Assembly: GCF_022347545.1 (NCBI RefSeq)
Contig: NZ_JAKREW010000004.1
Span: 1-64,000, forward strand
Source: Terribium retamae
GTDB taxonomy: Bacteria > Pseudomonadota > Alphaproteobacteria > Rhizobiales > Rhizobiaceae
Reading direction: 5' to 3'
DNA length: 64,000 nucleotides
Part shown: one piece after another, positions 1 to 9,118 of the stretch
How positions within the stretch are numbered: the stretch's first letter is position 1
Layout of the letters: the number at the start of each line of letters is the position of its first letter
The notes under the pieces: generated by a model
Told to the model about the DNA's origin: nothing
The model's database searches: none
Seen by the model: only the letters and a program-made list of their open reading frames with translations
Program-made: the position numbers and the translations under genes

Positions 1-112
<112 letters not shown>

Positions 113-199
113 GCTCTCCTGCACGATTGTCTCTTGCGGTCCCTGTCGCTCATGCTGTAATTGAACCGATCCAATCAAACCGATCGAGGGAGATGCAGC

Positions 200-985
200 A
201 TGCCGATCAGAGCACTGGTGTGGGGCGAGAACGTGCACGAGCGGGAAAATGCTGTCGTTGCCGGCATCTACCCCCTCGGCATGCACGGCACCATCGCCGC
301 GGCCCTCGGCCAGGACAAGGACATCGCGACGGAAACGGCGGTTCTGCAGGATCCCGAGCACGGCCTGACCGAAGAGCGGCTGGCGAAGACCGACGTGCTG
401 GTTTGGTGGGGCCATGCCGCGCACGGCAAGGTCGAGGACGCGATCGTCGAACGCGTGCAGCAGCGCGTATGGGAAGGCATGGGGCTGATCGTCCTGCACT
501 CGGGCCATTTCTCCAAGATCTTCAAGCGGCTCATGGGCACGCCCTGCTCCCTGAAATGGCGCGAGGCCGGCGAACGCGAGCGGATCTGGGTTGTCAACCG
601 CAACCATCCCATCGCCAAGGGACTTGGCGAATGCATCGAACTGCCGAACGAAGAAATGTATGGCGAGCCCTTCACCGTGCCGGAGCCGATGGAGACTGTC
701 TTCGTCTCCTGGTTCGAAGGCGGCGAGGTTTTCCGGTCAGGCCTTACCTATCAGCGTGGCGCTGGACGCATTTTCTACTTCCGTCCCGGCCACGAGACCT
801 ACCCGACCTATCACCATCCCGACGTGCACACTGTGCTGCGCAACGCAGTGCATTGGGCATACAACCCCGCACCCGCCTGGGCGACGATCGCGAATGCGCC
901 GAACGTGCCGATTTCGGCTGCCAAGGAGCCGCTGGTCGAAAAGGGACCCAAGCTGCACAAGGATGGCGACGAGGGCCTACGCTGA
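200..985 (+). CDS. ThuA-like domain protein (trehalose utilization family)
   Basis: A 261-residue protein of the ThuA/class I glutamine amidotransferase-like fold. It opens with IRALVWGEN and has the ThuA-type segments [21 protein letters not shown] and [19 protein letters not shown]. ThuA proteins take part in sugar (trehalose, maltitol) oxidation to keto-sugars in rhizobia; the exact chemistry is not settled for most members. I chose the ATG at 200 over an upstream in-frame ATG at 161 because a GAGGGAGA ribosome site precedes it and the family core starts there. Its stop overlaps the start of the next gene (TGATG), so the two are translationally coupled and probably act in one sugar or polyol pathway. 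Confidence 0.82.
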   Translation: MPIRALVWGENVHERENAVVAGIYPLGMHGTIAAALGQDKDIATETAVLQDPEHGLTEERLAKTDVLVWWGHAAHGKVEDAIVERVQQRVWEGMGLIVLHSGHFSKIFKRLMGTPCSLKWREAGERERIWVVNRNHPIAKGLGECIELPNEEMYGEPFTVPEPMETVFVSWFEGGEVFRSGLTYQRGAGRIFYFRPGHETYPTYHHPDVHTVLRNAVHWAYNPAPAWATIANAPNVPISAAKEPLVEKGPKLHKDGDEGLR

Positions 986-2034
986 TGCAGCGGCTGCTCT
1001 TGCTCGGCACAGGCGGCATTGCCGGCCAGCATATGGAAGAGTTCGGCAAAGTGCCGGAATGCAGGATCGTCGCCTGCGCCGATGCTTTACCGGGCCGTGC
1101 TGCCGCCTATGCGGAAAAGAGCGGGATCGCCCACGCCTTCGACGGCCTGGAGGAGGCGCTCGCCTGGAATGGATTCGATGCGGCCATCAACGCCACGCCG
1201 GATGGCGTGCACCGGGAAACGACGCTGGCGCTGCTTGCCGCCGGCAAGCACGTGTTCTGCGAAAAGCCGCTGGCGCCCAACCATGCTGACGCTCTGGAAA
1301 TGACCGAGGCGGCAGAACGGGCCGGCCTGATCAACATGGTCAATCTGACCTATCGCAACTCCCCAGCCCTGCAGCACGCCCGGCATATGGTGGAGGCCGG
1401 CGAACTCGGTGAGTTGCGCCATGTGGAGGCCAGCTACCGGCAGAGCTGGTTGGTCGGCAAAGCCTGGGGTGACTGGCGCACGGCCGATCAATGGCTTTGG
1501 AGGCTATCGACGGAACACGGCTCGACTGGCGTGCTCGGCGATGTCGGCATCCATATTCTCGACTTCGCGACCTATGGCGCCGCCGACGACATCGCCAGCC
1601 TCAATGCCGAGCTAGTCACCTTTCCCAAAGCTCCAGGCGATCAGATTGGCAAGTATCGATTGGATGCCAATGACAGCGTCGCCATGACCGCACGGTTTCA
1701 ATCCGGTGCGCTGGCCACCATCGTCGCCACACGGTACGCGACCGGCCATCTGAACGATCTCGAATTGAAGCTACACGGCACGAAGGGCGCACTGTGGGTG
1801 GAAACCAACGGCAGGACCTCGTCGCTGAAAGGCTGCTTCGGCGAGGATATAGACACCGTAACCTGGCGCGACATCGAGCTGCCTCAGATCAGGCGCAACG
1901 CACGCCGGTTCATTGACGCCCTGTTGTCCGGCGTCAATGGTGACACGTCGTTCCGGCGTGCTGCCGACATGCAAAAATTGATCGACGCTGCTTTCCTGAG
2001 CAGCGCCGACAAGCGTCCGATCCCCATTGCCTAA
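985..2034 (+). CDS. Gfo/Idh/MocA family NAD(P)-dependent oxidoreductase
   Basis: A 349-residue dehydrogenase. The Rossmann glycine motif GTGGIAG is at residues 8-14 and the family signature FCEKPLA holds Glu93-Lys94-Pro95, the Lys being the usual catalytic residue. The C-terminal alpha/beta domain contains the GDVGIHILD segment, which carries the conserved substrate-binding His. Members oxidise sugars, polyols or glycosides such as inositol or 1,5-anhydrofructose. Pairing with a ThuA-like protein resembles the rhizobial thuAB arrangement. An in-frame extension back to position 127 exists, but it is only a shadow of the upstream gene's reading frame. Substrate is unknown. Confidence 0.85.
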   Translation: MQRLLLLGTGGIAGQHMEEFGKVPECRIVACADALPGRAAAYAEKSGIAHAFDGLEEALAWNGFDAAINATPDGVHRETTLALLAAGKHVFCEKPLAPNHADALEMTEAAERAGLINMVNLTYRNSPALQHARHMVEAGELGELRHVEASYRQSWLVGKAWGDWRTADQWLWRLSTEHGSTGVLGDVGIHILDFATYGAADDIASLNAELVTFPKAPGDQIGKYRLDANDSVAMTARFQSGALATIVATRYATGHLNDLELKLHGTKGALWVETNGRTSSLKGCFGEDIDTVTWRDIELPQIRRNARRFIDALLSGVNGDTSFRRAADMQKLIDAAFLSSADKRPIPIA

Positions 2035-2053
2035 GCCGCTGCGGCAGAAGGCA

Positions 2054-2078
2054 CCTTCTCCCTGCTGACGGGAGAAGG
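2054..2078. terminator. Bidirectional hairpin between convergent genes
   Basis: A perfect 9-bp inverted repeat, CCTTCTCCC / GGGAGAAGG, with a 7-nt loop. It lies between the oxidoreductase stop (2034) and the dehydrogenase stop (2092), which converge. There is no strong T run, so it may act as a weak or bidirectional terminator. Confidence 0.55.
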
Positions 2079-2091
2079 CGAAGACATCACT

Positions 2092-3282
2092 TTAGAAGAA
2101 TGCCTGCAGACCAGTCTGCGCACGGCCAAGGATGAGCGCATGCACATCATGCGCGCCCTCATAGGTGTTGACCGTCTCGAGGTTCTGGGCGTGGCGCATG
2201 ACATGGTAGCCGATCTGGATGCCATTCCCGCCGTGCATGTCGCGCGCCATGCGGGCAATGTCGAGTGCCTTGCCGCAATTGTTGCGCTTGACGATGGAGA
2301 TCATCTCCGGCGCCATCTTGCCCTCGTCCATCAACCGGCCGACGCGCAATGAACCCTGCAGGCCGAGCGAAATCTCGGTCTGCATGTCGGCGAGTTTCTT
2401 CTGATAGAGCTGCATACCGGCCAGCGGCTTGCCGAACTGCTTGCGGTCGAGACCGTATTGGCGGGCACGATGCCAGCAGTCTTCTGCGGCACCCATGGCG
2501 CCCCAGGAAATGCCATAGCGCGCGCGGTTGAGGCAGCCGAACGGGCCTTTGAGACCGGAAACGTTGGGCAGCAGCGCATCTTCGCCAACCTCGACGCCTT
2601 CCATTACGATCTCGCCGGTGATCGAAGCGCGCAGCGAGAGCTTGCCGCCGATCTTCGGCGCCGACAGGCCCTTCATGCCCTTTTCCAGCACGAAGCCGCG
2701 GATCTGGTTGTCGTGCGCGGCGGACTTCGCCCAAACCACGAACACATCGGCGATCGGTGCGTTGGAGATCCACATCTTCGAACCGGAGAGGCGATAGCCG
2801 TTCGCCGTCTTTTCAGCGCGGGTCTTCATGCCACCGGGATCAGATCCCGCATCCGGCTCGGTCAGGCCGAAGCAGCCGATCCATTCGCCCGATGCGAGCT
2901 TCGGCAGGTACTTCTTGCGCTGTTCTTCCGAACCGTAGGCATGGATCGGATACATGACCAGCGACGACTGCACGCTCATCATCGAGCGATAGCCGCTGTC
3001 TATGCGCTCGACTTCGCGAGCAACAAGGCCATATGTGACGTAATTGGCACCGAGCCCGCCATATTCTTCCGGCACGGTAATGCCGAGCAGGCCGGCTTCG
3101 CCCATCTCGCGGAAGATCGCCGGATCGGTCTTTTCTTCCATGTAGGCGTCTTCAATGCGCGGCGCGAGCTTGTCGGCGGCGAATGCCGCGGCACCGTCAC
3201 GGATCATGCGCTCGTCTTCCGAAAGCTGGTCCTCGAGGAGGAACGGATCGTCCCAGACGAAGGCGTTCTTGTCGGATGCCAT
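2092..3282 (-). CDS. gcdH: Glutaryl-CoA dehydrogenase
   Basis: A 396-residue FAD-dependent acyl-CoA dehydrogenase. Segments [30 protein letters not shown] and [12 protein letters not shown] match the family. The C-terminal [15 protein letters not shown], with the catalytic Glu in YEG, is characteristic of glutaryl-CoA dehydrogenase. It would oxidise and decarboxylate glutaryl-CoA to crotonyl-CoA in the lysine, 5-aminovalerate and cadaverine degradation route. I chose the ATG at 3282 (MASDKNAF) because GGGAG lies just upstream; a longer frame to 3366 has no support. It diverges from a LysR regulator, the same arrangement known for gcdH and GcdR-type regulators in pseudomonads. Confidence 0.9.
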   Translation of the reverse strand: MASDKNAFVWDDPFLLEDQLSEDERMIRDGAAAFAADKLAPRIEDAYMEEKTDPAIFREMGEAGLLGITVPEEYGGLGANYVTYGLVAREVERIDSGYRSMMSVQSSLVMYPIHAYGSEEQRKKYLPKLASGEWIGCFGLTEPDAGSDPGGMKTRAEKTANGYRLSGSKMWISNAPIADVFVVWAKSAAHDNQIRGFVLEKGMKGLSAPKIGGKLSLRASITGEIVMEGVEVGEDALLPNVSGLKGPFGCLNRARYGISWGAMGAAEDCWHRARQYGLDRKQFGKPLAGMQLYQKKLADMQTEISLGLQGSLRVGRLMDEGKMAPEMISIVKRNNCGKALDIARMARDMHGGNGIQIGYHVMRHAQNLETVNTYEGAHDVHALILGRAQTGLQAFF

Positions 3283-3349
3283 GCAAATTTCTCCCAAAAT
3301 GCGCGGAATGCCGGGCTTATCGGCCCCTGCCTGGAAAAAAGCAAATGAA

Positions 3350-3367
3350 ATTGCCTCGGAGACCAAT
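3350..3367. promoter_or_regulatory. Candidate LysR-type operator
   Basis: Inverted repeat ATTG-N10-CAAT in the 103-bp divergent region between gcdH and the LysR gene. LysR proteins usually bind A/T-ended dyads of about this length near their own promoter. The arms are only 4 bp, so this is suggestive only. Confidence 0.35.
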
Positions 3368-3385
3368 GACGATTAGTAATGGATC

Positions 3386-4294
3386 ATGAGTGTCCAACGT
3401 CGCCTTTTGCCAACCACTGGAGCGCTCGCAGCCTTTGAGGCAGTGGCCAGGCTGGGTTCGTTCACTGCGGCGGCCCAGGAACTGGCGCTGACGCAGGGAG
3501 CCATCAGCAGGCAGATCAAATTGTTGGAGGACCAGTTCGGCAAGCGGTTGATCGAACGAGACAGCCGCAACGTCCATCTTTCGCCCGAAGGCGAAATCTA
3601 TGCCGAAACGGTACGCGCCGCACTCGGCCAGCTCCGCGAGGCAGCGCTTGGATTGATGAGCAATCGACATGGTGGCGTCCTTAACCTTGCCATCCTGCCC
3701 ACCTTCGGCACGCGCTGGCTGATGCCGCTGATCCCGGAATTCGTCGAACAGAACCCGGATATCACCATCAACTTCGCCACTCGTATCGGTCGTTTCGATT
3801 TTGCCCGCGAGCGGTTGGATGCCGCCATCCATGTCGGGCAGCCGGACTGGCCAGGAGCGACGTCGACCCTTCTGATGCATGAGGAGGTGGCACCGGTGGC
3901 TGCTCCTGAGTTCCTGACGGCGAATGCGGTGGCTGAACCGCGCGACCTTGGCCGGCTGCCGCTGTTGCACATGGCTTCACGGCCGGGTGGTTGGGCGGAA
4001 TGGTTCGAGCACCAGGGACTTGCCACGCCGACCGGCCCAGGCATGCAGTTCGAGCAGTTCTCGACCGCTGCCCAGGCCTGCATCGCCGGCCTCGGCATCG
4101 CGCTGTTGCCGCTGTTCCTGATCACCGGGGAATTGCAGCGCGGTCAGCTGGTGCCGGCGCCCGGCCGCGCAATGCAGAGCCGCAGCGCCTATTATCTGGT
4201 GGTGCCCAACGAAAAGCGTCTCTATCCACCGGTGGCCAGCTTTCGCAACTGGCTGCTCACCAAACTGCCACAGGACGAGACGCCTTCCACCTGA
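3386..4294 (+). CDS. LysR family transcriptional regulator (GcvA/GcdR-like)
   Basis: A 302-residue LysR regulator. The N-terminal winged helix-turn-helix spans about residues 12-70, with the recognition region SFTAAAQELALTQGAISRQI at 26-45. An effector-binding periplasmic-fold domain follows from about residue 90, with the GcvA-like segments RWLMPLIPEF and DAAIHVG. It is transcribed divergently from glutaryl-CoA dehydrogenase, 103 bp away, so control of gcdH in response to glutarate or a related intermediate is the simplest role. That role is inferred from position and from the known GcdR case. Confidence 0.85.
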   Translation: MSVQRRLLPTTGALAAFEAVARLGSFTAAAQELALTQGAISRQIKLLEDQFGKRLIERDSRNVHLSPEGEIYAETVRAALGQLREAALGLMSNRHGGVLNLAILPTFGTRWLMPLIPEFVEQNPDITINFATRIGRFDFARERLDAAIHVGQPDWPGATSTLLMHEEVAPVAAPEFLTANAVAEPRDLGRLPLLHMASRPGGWAEWFEHQGLATPTGPGMQFEQFSTAAQACIAGLGIALLPLFLITGELQRGQLVPAPGRAMQSRSAYYLVVPNEKRLYPPVASFRNWLLTKLPQDETPST

Positions 4295-4315
4295 CAATCG
4301 CGGACGGGCGGTAGG

Positions 4316-5488
4316 TCAAACCATGCCCACCAGCGCTTCGAAGAAATCGACATTGTCGTGATCGAGCGGATCGTCGACCGGGGTTGGCTGCGACGACATC
4401 TTGACGATGACCACCTCGCTTGCCGGATCGACGAACAGCCACTGGCCATGGATGCCAATGCCGCAACAAGAACCCTTGCCGCTCTGGTACCATTTGTTGC
4501 GGTAGCGCCCTTCGGCAAACAGATGTGCGAAATCGCCTCGCTTCCAGGCGTCGAGGCTGCCGGCCGTCGTCGTGTCGTGGACCCAGGCTTCCGGCACGAC
4601 GCGCTTGCCACCGGCGACACCGCCCCGGCGTATCATCTCGCCGACCCGTGCAAGATCGCGTGGCGTCATTGAGATGCCGCCTGCAGTGCGCGCCGTGCCG
4701 ACACGATCGACGGTGATGGCGCCTTCACCGCAGGCGCCGAGTGGTCCCCATAGTTTTTCGCGGAACAGCTCCGGCACACGTCTGCCGGAAGCGCGCTCGA
4801 CCAGGACGCCGAGCAGGTCGGAATTCGGCGAACGGTAGCGGAACACTTCGCCATGCGGTTCGGGCCTGCGCTTGATCGACAGCAGGAACTCTTCCAGTCC
4901 TTCGTCGCCGCCACCAGGATTCCACAATGTCGCCCGTCGATAACGTGCAAAGGCGCTTTCGGGGTCGAGATAGGCTTCCTCGAAATCGAGACTCACCGTC
5001 ATGTCGAGCACATGCCGCACGGTGGCGTCGCCATAGGCTGAGCCAGTCGCCTCCGGAATATAGGCCGTCACCGGCGCTTCCGGATCGAAACCCCCCTCAC
5101 CTTCCAGGATGCCGGCAAGGATCGCCGTCAGAGACTTGCTGATCGAAAAGACGATGTGCCGATTGCCGGGTCGCGTATGCGGCGCGAACCAGTCGCCAAC
5201 GAACCTGCCACCTTTCATCACCGTCAGCGCATCCGCGCTGGAGCGATCGAGGAATGTGGCGATCGTTTCTGCTCCCTTCGAAAGCGAAACCGTTTCGTTA
5301 AGCAGGCCGCTGAAGTCGACTGCCTCGGTTTCAGTTGCGCCCGACGAAGCTTCGATGCGCGCGCTCGGCACCAGTTCGCCGACATTCTGGAAAGACCAGC
5401 GATTAAATGGCGCCGTGCGCCAATTCGCGAGCGCCACATCGCTGCGACGGAAACCGTAGGCTTCTTCGAATTTTGTCGGGTTGATCAC
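4316..5488 (-). CDS. Serine hydrolase, class C beta-lactamase fold, NylB-like
   Basis: A 390-residue protein of the beta-lactamase/penicillin-binding-like serine hydrolase superfamily. The SxxK motif is Ser115-Ile-Ser-Lys118 and a YRSPN segment begins at Tyr218. Length and motif positions closely match 6-aminohexanoate-dimer hydrolase NylB (about 392 residues; Ser112, Lys115, Tyr215), so a small-amide or ester hydrolase is likely. No signal peptide is visible, so it is probably cytoplasmic. Start is GTG with an AAGGAAAA ribosome site. It lies at the 3' end of the minus-strand transporter run, next to a paralogue, suggesting hydrolysis of an imported amide. The natural substrate is unknown. 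Confidence 0.78.
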   Translation of the reverse strand: MINPTKFEEAYGFRRSDVALANWRTAPFNRWSFQNVGELVPSARIEASSGATETEAVDFSGLLNETVSLSKGAETIATFLDRSSADALTVMKGGRFVGDWFAPHTRPGNRHIVFSISKSLTAILAGILEGEGGFDPEAPVTAYIPEATGSAYGDATVRHVLDMTVSLDFEEAYLDPESAFARYRRATLWNPGGGDEGLEEFLLSIKRRPEPHGEVFRYRSPNSDLLGVLVERASGRRVPELFREKLWGPLGACGEGAITVDRVGTARTAGGISMTPRDLARVGEMIRRGGVAGGKRVVPEAWVHDTTTAGSLDAWKRGDFAHLFAEGRYRNKWYQSGKGSCCGIGIHGQWLFVDPASEVVIVKMSSQPTPVDDPLDHDNVDFFEALVGMV

Positions 5489-5564
5489 GTCTTTTCCTTC
5501 CTGGATCGTGCGTACAGCACAGGCGATCCACGATCGCCGGAGCCACCTTTCTGCATCGGTTGAT

Positions 5565-6770
5565 CTAGTTGGCGGAGCCCAGTTCCGCCGCGATTGCCGC
5601 GATCGCCTTCAGCGTCGCCACGGCATAGGGCGTGTTCGAAAAATCCGGGAACGATGACAGCTTCACCGTCACCATCCGGCTGTTCCAGTCCACATGGATG
5701 AGCTGGCCGAAGACGCCCCGGCACATGAGTGCGCGCGAGCGTGGGTTCTCGATCCAGAACTGGTTGCGATAGCTTCCTTCCGGCAGACTTTCAGAGAAAT
5801 TGCTGCCATGAATGCCGTTCCTGGTCGCCTCGATCCAGTCGGCGGGAACGATGCCGGCGCCATTGTCGAGGATCATCTGGCTGAAACGCGCATAGTCCCG
5901 AAGCGTGGCGTTGAACCCACCGTCGGCCAGCGCGTAGCCGGCGCTGTCCACGGTGAAGCACGCACTTTCTTCAACACCCAGCTTCTGCCACAGCTCTTCC
6001 GAAACGAGGTCGGCCAACCTCCGTCCAGTCACACGCTCCATCACAAAGGCAAGCACATCCGTTTCGATAGAGCGATACTCGAAGGCGGCGCCGTGCGGCC
6101 GCGTGGTTTCCTTCAGCCGCAGGATGAGTTCCCACACATGCCGAGGCCATTGAAAGGAAGGATCGCTGCCTGGCGGCACCGGTTTCCAGCCGGACGCAAC
6201 GTCAACTTGGCCGATGTCGGAATAGCGATCGGTGTACGCTTCCGAGAACTTCACACCGGTCGTCATGTCGAGCACCTGCTGGACAGTCGCACCTGCCCAG
6301 CCGGTCTCCGCCAGTTCCGGGAGATAGGTCGTCACCGGCTTTGCGGGATCGATCAAACTCCGCCCGACGAGGATGCCGCAAACCGCGGCCGTTACCGACT
6401 TCGCCATCGACTGCGACAGATGCAGGGAGCGCGGCGTCATTCCATTGAAATAATGCTCATAGGCAATGGCCCCATCCTTCAACACCAGGAAGCCGTCGGT
6501 ATAGGTTTCGTCGAGCAAGCCGACGAGCGTCGAGGGCCGGCCAAGGCTGTCAGTCACCGGCAGAGCATCGAGGTCGGTCTCGGCGCGCGGCAAGTCGCGC
6601 ACCGCACCAGCGCCACGCCAGACTTCCACCGTCGGCACGATCTGGCGCATGTTCTGGAAGGCCCAGCGGTTCCATGGCGCCCTGTCCCAGTCGAGCCGGG
6701 GCGGCACCAGGGCCGGCGGCGAACCTTGCATGATCGGCGGGCACGGATCACTGTTGCGGTAGGGCTGCAT
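5565..6770 (-). CDS. Serine hydrolase, class C beta-lactamase fold, NylB-like (paralogue)
   Basis: A 401-residue paralogue of the neighbouring hydrolase. Both share the N-terminal WNRWxFQN block, the SxxK motif (Ser121-Met-Ala-Lys124), the VQQVLDMTTGVKFSEAY segment and a YRS segment downstream. I chose the ATG at 6770 because AGGAGG sits a few bases upstream; the longer frame to 6866 runs into the preceding gene's 3' region. Divergence between the two paralogues is considerable, which points to different substrates or an old duplication. It lies between the periplasmic-binding protein genes and the second hydrolase on the same strand, and probably shares their transcript. Confidence 0.77.
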   Translation of the reverse strand: MQPYRNSDPCPPIMQGSPPALVPPRLDWDRAPWNRWAFQNMRQIVPTVEVWRGAGAVRDLPRAETDLDALPVTDSLGRPSTLVGLLDETYTDGFLVLKDGAIAYEHYFNGMTPRSLHLSQSMAKSVTAAVCGILVGRSLIDPAKPVTTYLPELAETGWAGATVQQVLDMTTGVKFSEAYTDRYSDIGQVDVASGWKPVPPGSDPSFQWPRHVWELILRLKETTRPHGAAFEYRSIETDVLAFVMERVTGRRLADLVSEELWQKLGVEESACFTVDSAGYALADGGFNATLRDYARFSQMILDNGAGIVPADWIEATRNGIHGSNFSESLPEGSYRNQFWIENPRSRALMCRGVFGQLIHVDWNSRMVTVKLSSFPDFSNTPYAVATLKAIAAIAAELGSAN

Positions 6771-6884
6771 GGAAGCACCTCCTGCGACATTCTCGGAGTT
6801 TTGAAGCGATGGCTGGAGCTGAGCGCGGTTCGTCCAGCGCCAGGCAGGTAGTCCGGCAGCAATCACTGCCGGACGACGGGACCG

Positions 6885-7919
6885 TTACTTGCGCAGCTCG
6901 GTCCAGATCTTCTTGTAGAGCGTGTCCGCCTCTTCCGAGCACATCAACGCCATCGTGCCGTGCGGTTTGGCTTCTTCCGGAACGATGATCTCCGGCGCAT
7001 CGCGCATTTCGGCCGGCATGAACTTCTCCGAGCCCGCGACGCCGTTGGCATAGCGGTGGAAAGCGGACAGCCCGGCGGCCACTTCTGGATCCATGATGAA
7101 ATTCTGGAACAGCTTGGCGTTCTCCGCGTTCTTGGCGTCCTTCAGGACCACGACATTGTCGGACCAGTAGGTGAAGCCTTCCTTCGGATAGCCATAGCGG
7201 ACCTCAGGATGCGCGAGGCGGATGCGCAGGCCGGCGCCGTTCCAGGTGGAGGACGCCTTGAAGTCGCCTGCGCCCATCTTGTCGACAGCGCCATACTCCA
7301 TGGCGATCCAGTTCGGTTTGGCGGCCACCAGCAGGTCGCGAACCTTTTTCAGCAGTTCTTTGTCAGTCGTGCACTGCTCGCCGCCGAGATAACGGATGGC
7401 AGCAGTCATTACGTCTTTCATCTCGGGAACGACGTTGACCTTGCCCTTCAATTCGTCCGGCGTCTTGAAGATGATATCCCACGTGTTGATATCACCCTTG
7501 TAGTCATTGGTGTTGACGACGACGCCGACCGTGCCCCAGGCCCATGGCACCGAATATTTGCGGCCGGGGTCGAAGTCGGGATTGGCCCATTCCGGCGCGA
7601 TGTTCTTGAAATTCTCCATGCCGCCCGGGTTGGTCTCGAGCAGCAGACCTTCCTGGATCCAGATCGGCAGATGCGTCTGCGACGGGACCGCAATGTCGAA
7701 GCCGGAGCCGCCCTGGCGAACCTTCGCCAAAGCCGTCTCGTTGGAATCGTAGTCAGTGATGGTGACCTTGACCTTGTACTTTTCCTCGAACTTCTTGATC
7801 ACATCCGGGTTGGTGTAGTTGCCCCAGTTGTAGATGTTGAGCTCGCCTTCTGCGCGAGCCAGGCCCGTCGCCGCAAGCAGCGCCAGCGCCGTCGTTGCGG
7901 CAAACAATCTCGAGTTCAT
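6885..7919 (-). CDS. ABC transporter substrate-binding protein, PotD/PotF-like (2)
   Basis: A 344-residue periplasmic binding protein of the spermidine/putrescine (PotD/PotF) family. The signal peptide MNSRLFAATTALALLAATGLARA is followed by the family start LNIYNWGNYTNPDVIKKFE. I chose the ATG at 7919 because GAAGGAG precedes it and a good signal peptide follows; the longer frame to 8090 overlaps the upstream gene. It is a tandem paralogue of the protein encoded at 8033-9067, with colinear blocks such as GRKYxVPWAWGTxGVVVNT and AAKPNWIAMEY. Only one set of permease and ATPase genes is nearby, so the two binding proteins probably feed one transporter with different ligands. Confidence 0.87.
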   Translation of the reverse strand: MNSRLFAATTALALLAATGLARAEGELNIYNWGNYTNPDVIKKFEEKYKVKVTITDYDSNETALAKVRQGGSGFDIAVPSQTHLPIWIQEGLLLETNPGGMENFKNIAPEWANPDFDPGRKYSVPWAWGTVGVVVNTNDYKGDINTWDIIFKTPDELKGKVNVVPEMKDVMTAAIRYLGGEQCTTDKELLKKVRDLLVAAKPNWIAMEYGAVDKMGAGDFKASSTWNGAGLRIRLAHPEVRYGYPKEGFTYWSDNVVVLKDAKNAENAKLFQNFIMDPEVAAGLSAFHRYANGVAGSEKFMPAEMRDAPEIIVPEEAKPHGTMALMCSEEADTLYKKIWTELRK

Positions 7920-8032
7920 GACAAGGGCTCCTTCTTCAATCTGCGGTGTTCCTGCCTGCTTCAGGCAAAGCTCGTGACTGCCGGGGCCGACTTCTCGGTC
8001 CCGGCTTTCGTCCTGACGGATTCTCCGGCTGC

Positions 8033-9067
8033 TTATTTCTGCAACTCGGTCCAGATCTTGCTGTAGATCTCCTGGATCTCCGGCGAGCACAGACGCTGCA
8101 ATTCGCCGAGCGACTTCACGTCTTCCGGAATGTTCACTTCCGGAGCATCCTTCATGTCTGCGGGCATGAACTTCTCGGAGCCGGCAATGCCGTTGGCATA
8201 GCGGTGGAAGGCCGAGTTCAGCGCCGCGTTTTCCGGATCCATCATGAAGTTCTGGAACAGCTTGGCGTTCTCGACGTTCTTGGCTTCCTTGAGCACCACG
8301 ACGTTATCGCTCCAGAGACCATAGCCCTCCTTCGGATAGTTGTAGTGAATGGCCGGATTGGCCAGTCGCTGGCGCAAGGCCGAGCCATTCCAGTCGCTGG
8401 TGGCCTTGAAGTCGCCGGCGCCCATCTTCTCGATGGTGTTGTATTCCATCGCGATCCAGTTCGGCTTGGCGGCGACGAGCATGTCGCGCACTTTCTTCAG
8501 CACAGCCTTGTCGTCGGTACACTGCTGGCCGCCGACATATTTGATGGCGGCGAAGATCACGTCGTTCATCTCTGGAACGACGTTGACCTTGCCCTTCAAT
8601 TCATCCGGCGTGTCGAAGATGATACCCCAGCTGTTGGCCGGTCCCTTGTAGACGTCCGTGTTGACGACCACGCCGATCGTGCCCCAGGCCCACGGCACAG
8701 TGTACTTACGACCCGGGTCGAAGTCGGGATTGGCCCACTCCGGCGCGACGTTCTTGAAATTCTCCATCTTGCCGGGATTGGTCTCCTGGACGAGACCCTC
8801 CTTGATCCAGACCGGCACGAAGGTCTGCGACGGGATGGCAATGTCGAAACCGGTACCGCCCTGCCGCACCTTGGCCAGTGCAGTATCGTTGGAATCGTAG
8901 TCGGTGACAGTGACCTTGACGTTGTATTGTTTCTCAAATTTCTTGATCATGTCGGGGCTGATGTAATTGCCCCAGTTGTAGATGTTGAGCGCACCCTCGG
9001 CGCGGGCCATACTCGACGAGGCGAGCAGCGCCAGCCCGACGGCTGTCGCGGTGGTCTTCCAGTTCAT
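8033..9067 (-). CDS. ABC transporter substrate-binding protein, PotD/PotF-like (1)
   Basis: A 344-residue periplasmic binding protein. It has a signal peptide (MNWKTTATAVGLALLASSS, cleavage near ARA-EG) and the PotD/PotF opening LNIYNWGNYISPDMIKKFE. The following Asp/Trp-rich ligand regions (DYDSND, VPWAWGT, SDWNG) suit binding of a di- or polyamine-like cation. It sits directly downstream of the two permease genes and upstream of its own paralogue. Duplication of the binding protein while keeping one permease pair suggests a broadened substrate range. Confidence 0.88.
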   Translation of the reverse strand: MNWKTTATAVGLALLASSSMARAEGALNIYNWGNYISPDMIKKFEKQYNVKVTVTDYDSNDTALAKVRQGGTGFDIAIPSQTFVPVWIKEGLVQETNPGKMENFKNVAPEWANPDFDPGRKYTVPWAWGTIGVVVNTDVYKGPANSWGIIFDTPDELKGKVNVVPEMNDVIFAAIKYVGGQQCTDDKAVLKKVRDMLVAAKPNWIAMEYNTIEKMGAGDFKATSDWNGSALRQRLANPAIHYNYPKEGYGLWSDNVVVLKEAKNVENAKLFQNFMMDPENAALNSAFHRYANGIAGSEKFMPADMKDAPEVNIPEDVKSLGELQRLCSPEIQEIYSKIWTELQK

Positions 9068-9118
9068 TCCAGTCTCCCATTATCGCTTTTTGCTTTGGTT
9101 TTGACCTCGGCCTTGGCT

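Noticed and set aside
127..2034. A single 635-residue frame that seems to fuse an unknown domain to the Gfo/Idh/MocA oxidoreductase
   Set aside because: The first 286 codons are Arg/Gly/Ala-rich shadow of the ThuA-like gene; the real start is the ATG at 985 coupled to that gene's stop.
3282..3366. Longer N-terminus for glutaryl-CoA dehydrogenase
   Set aside because: It would overlap the candidate LysR operator and lacks a ribosome site; MASDKNAF has one.
6770..6866. Longer N-terminus for the second NylB-like hydrolase
   Set aside because: The added 32 residues have no family similarity, and AGGAGG directly serves the internal ATG.
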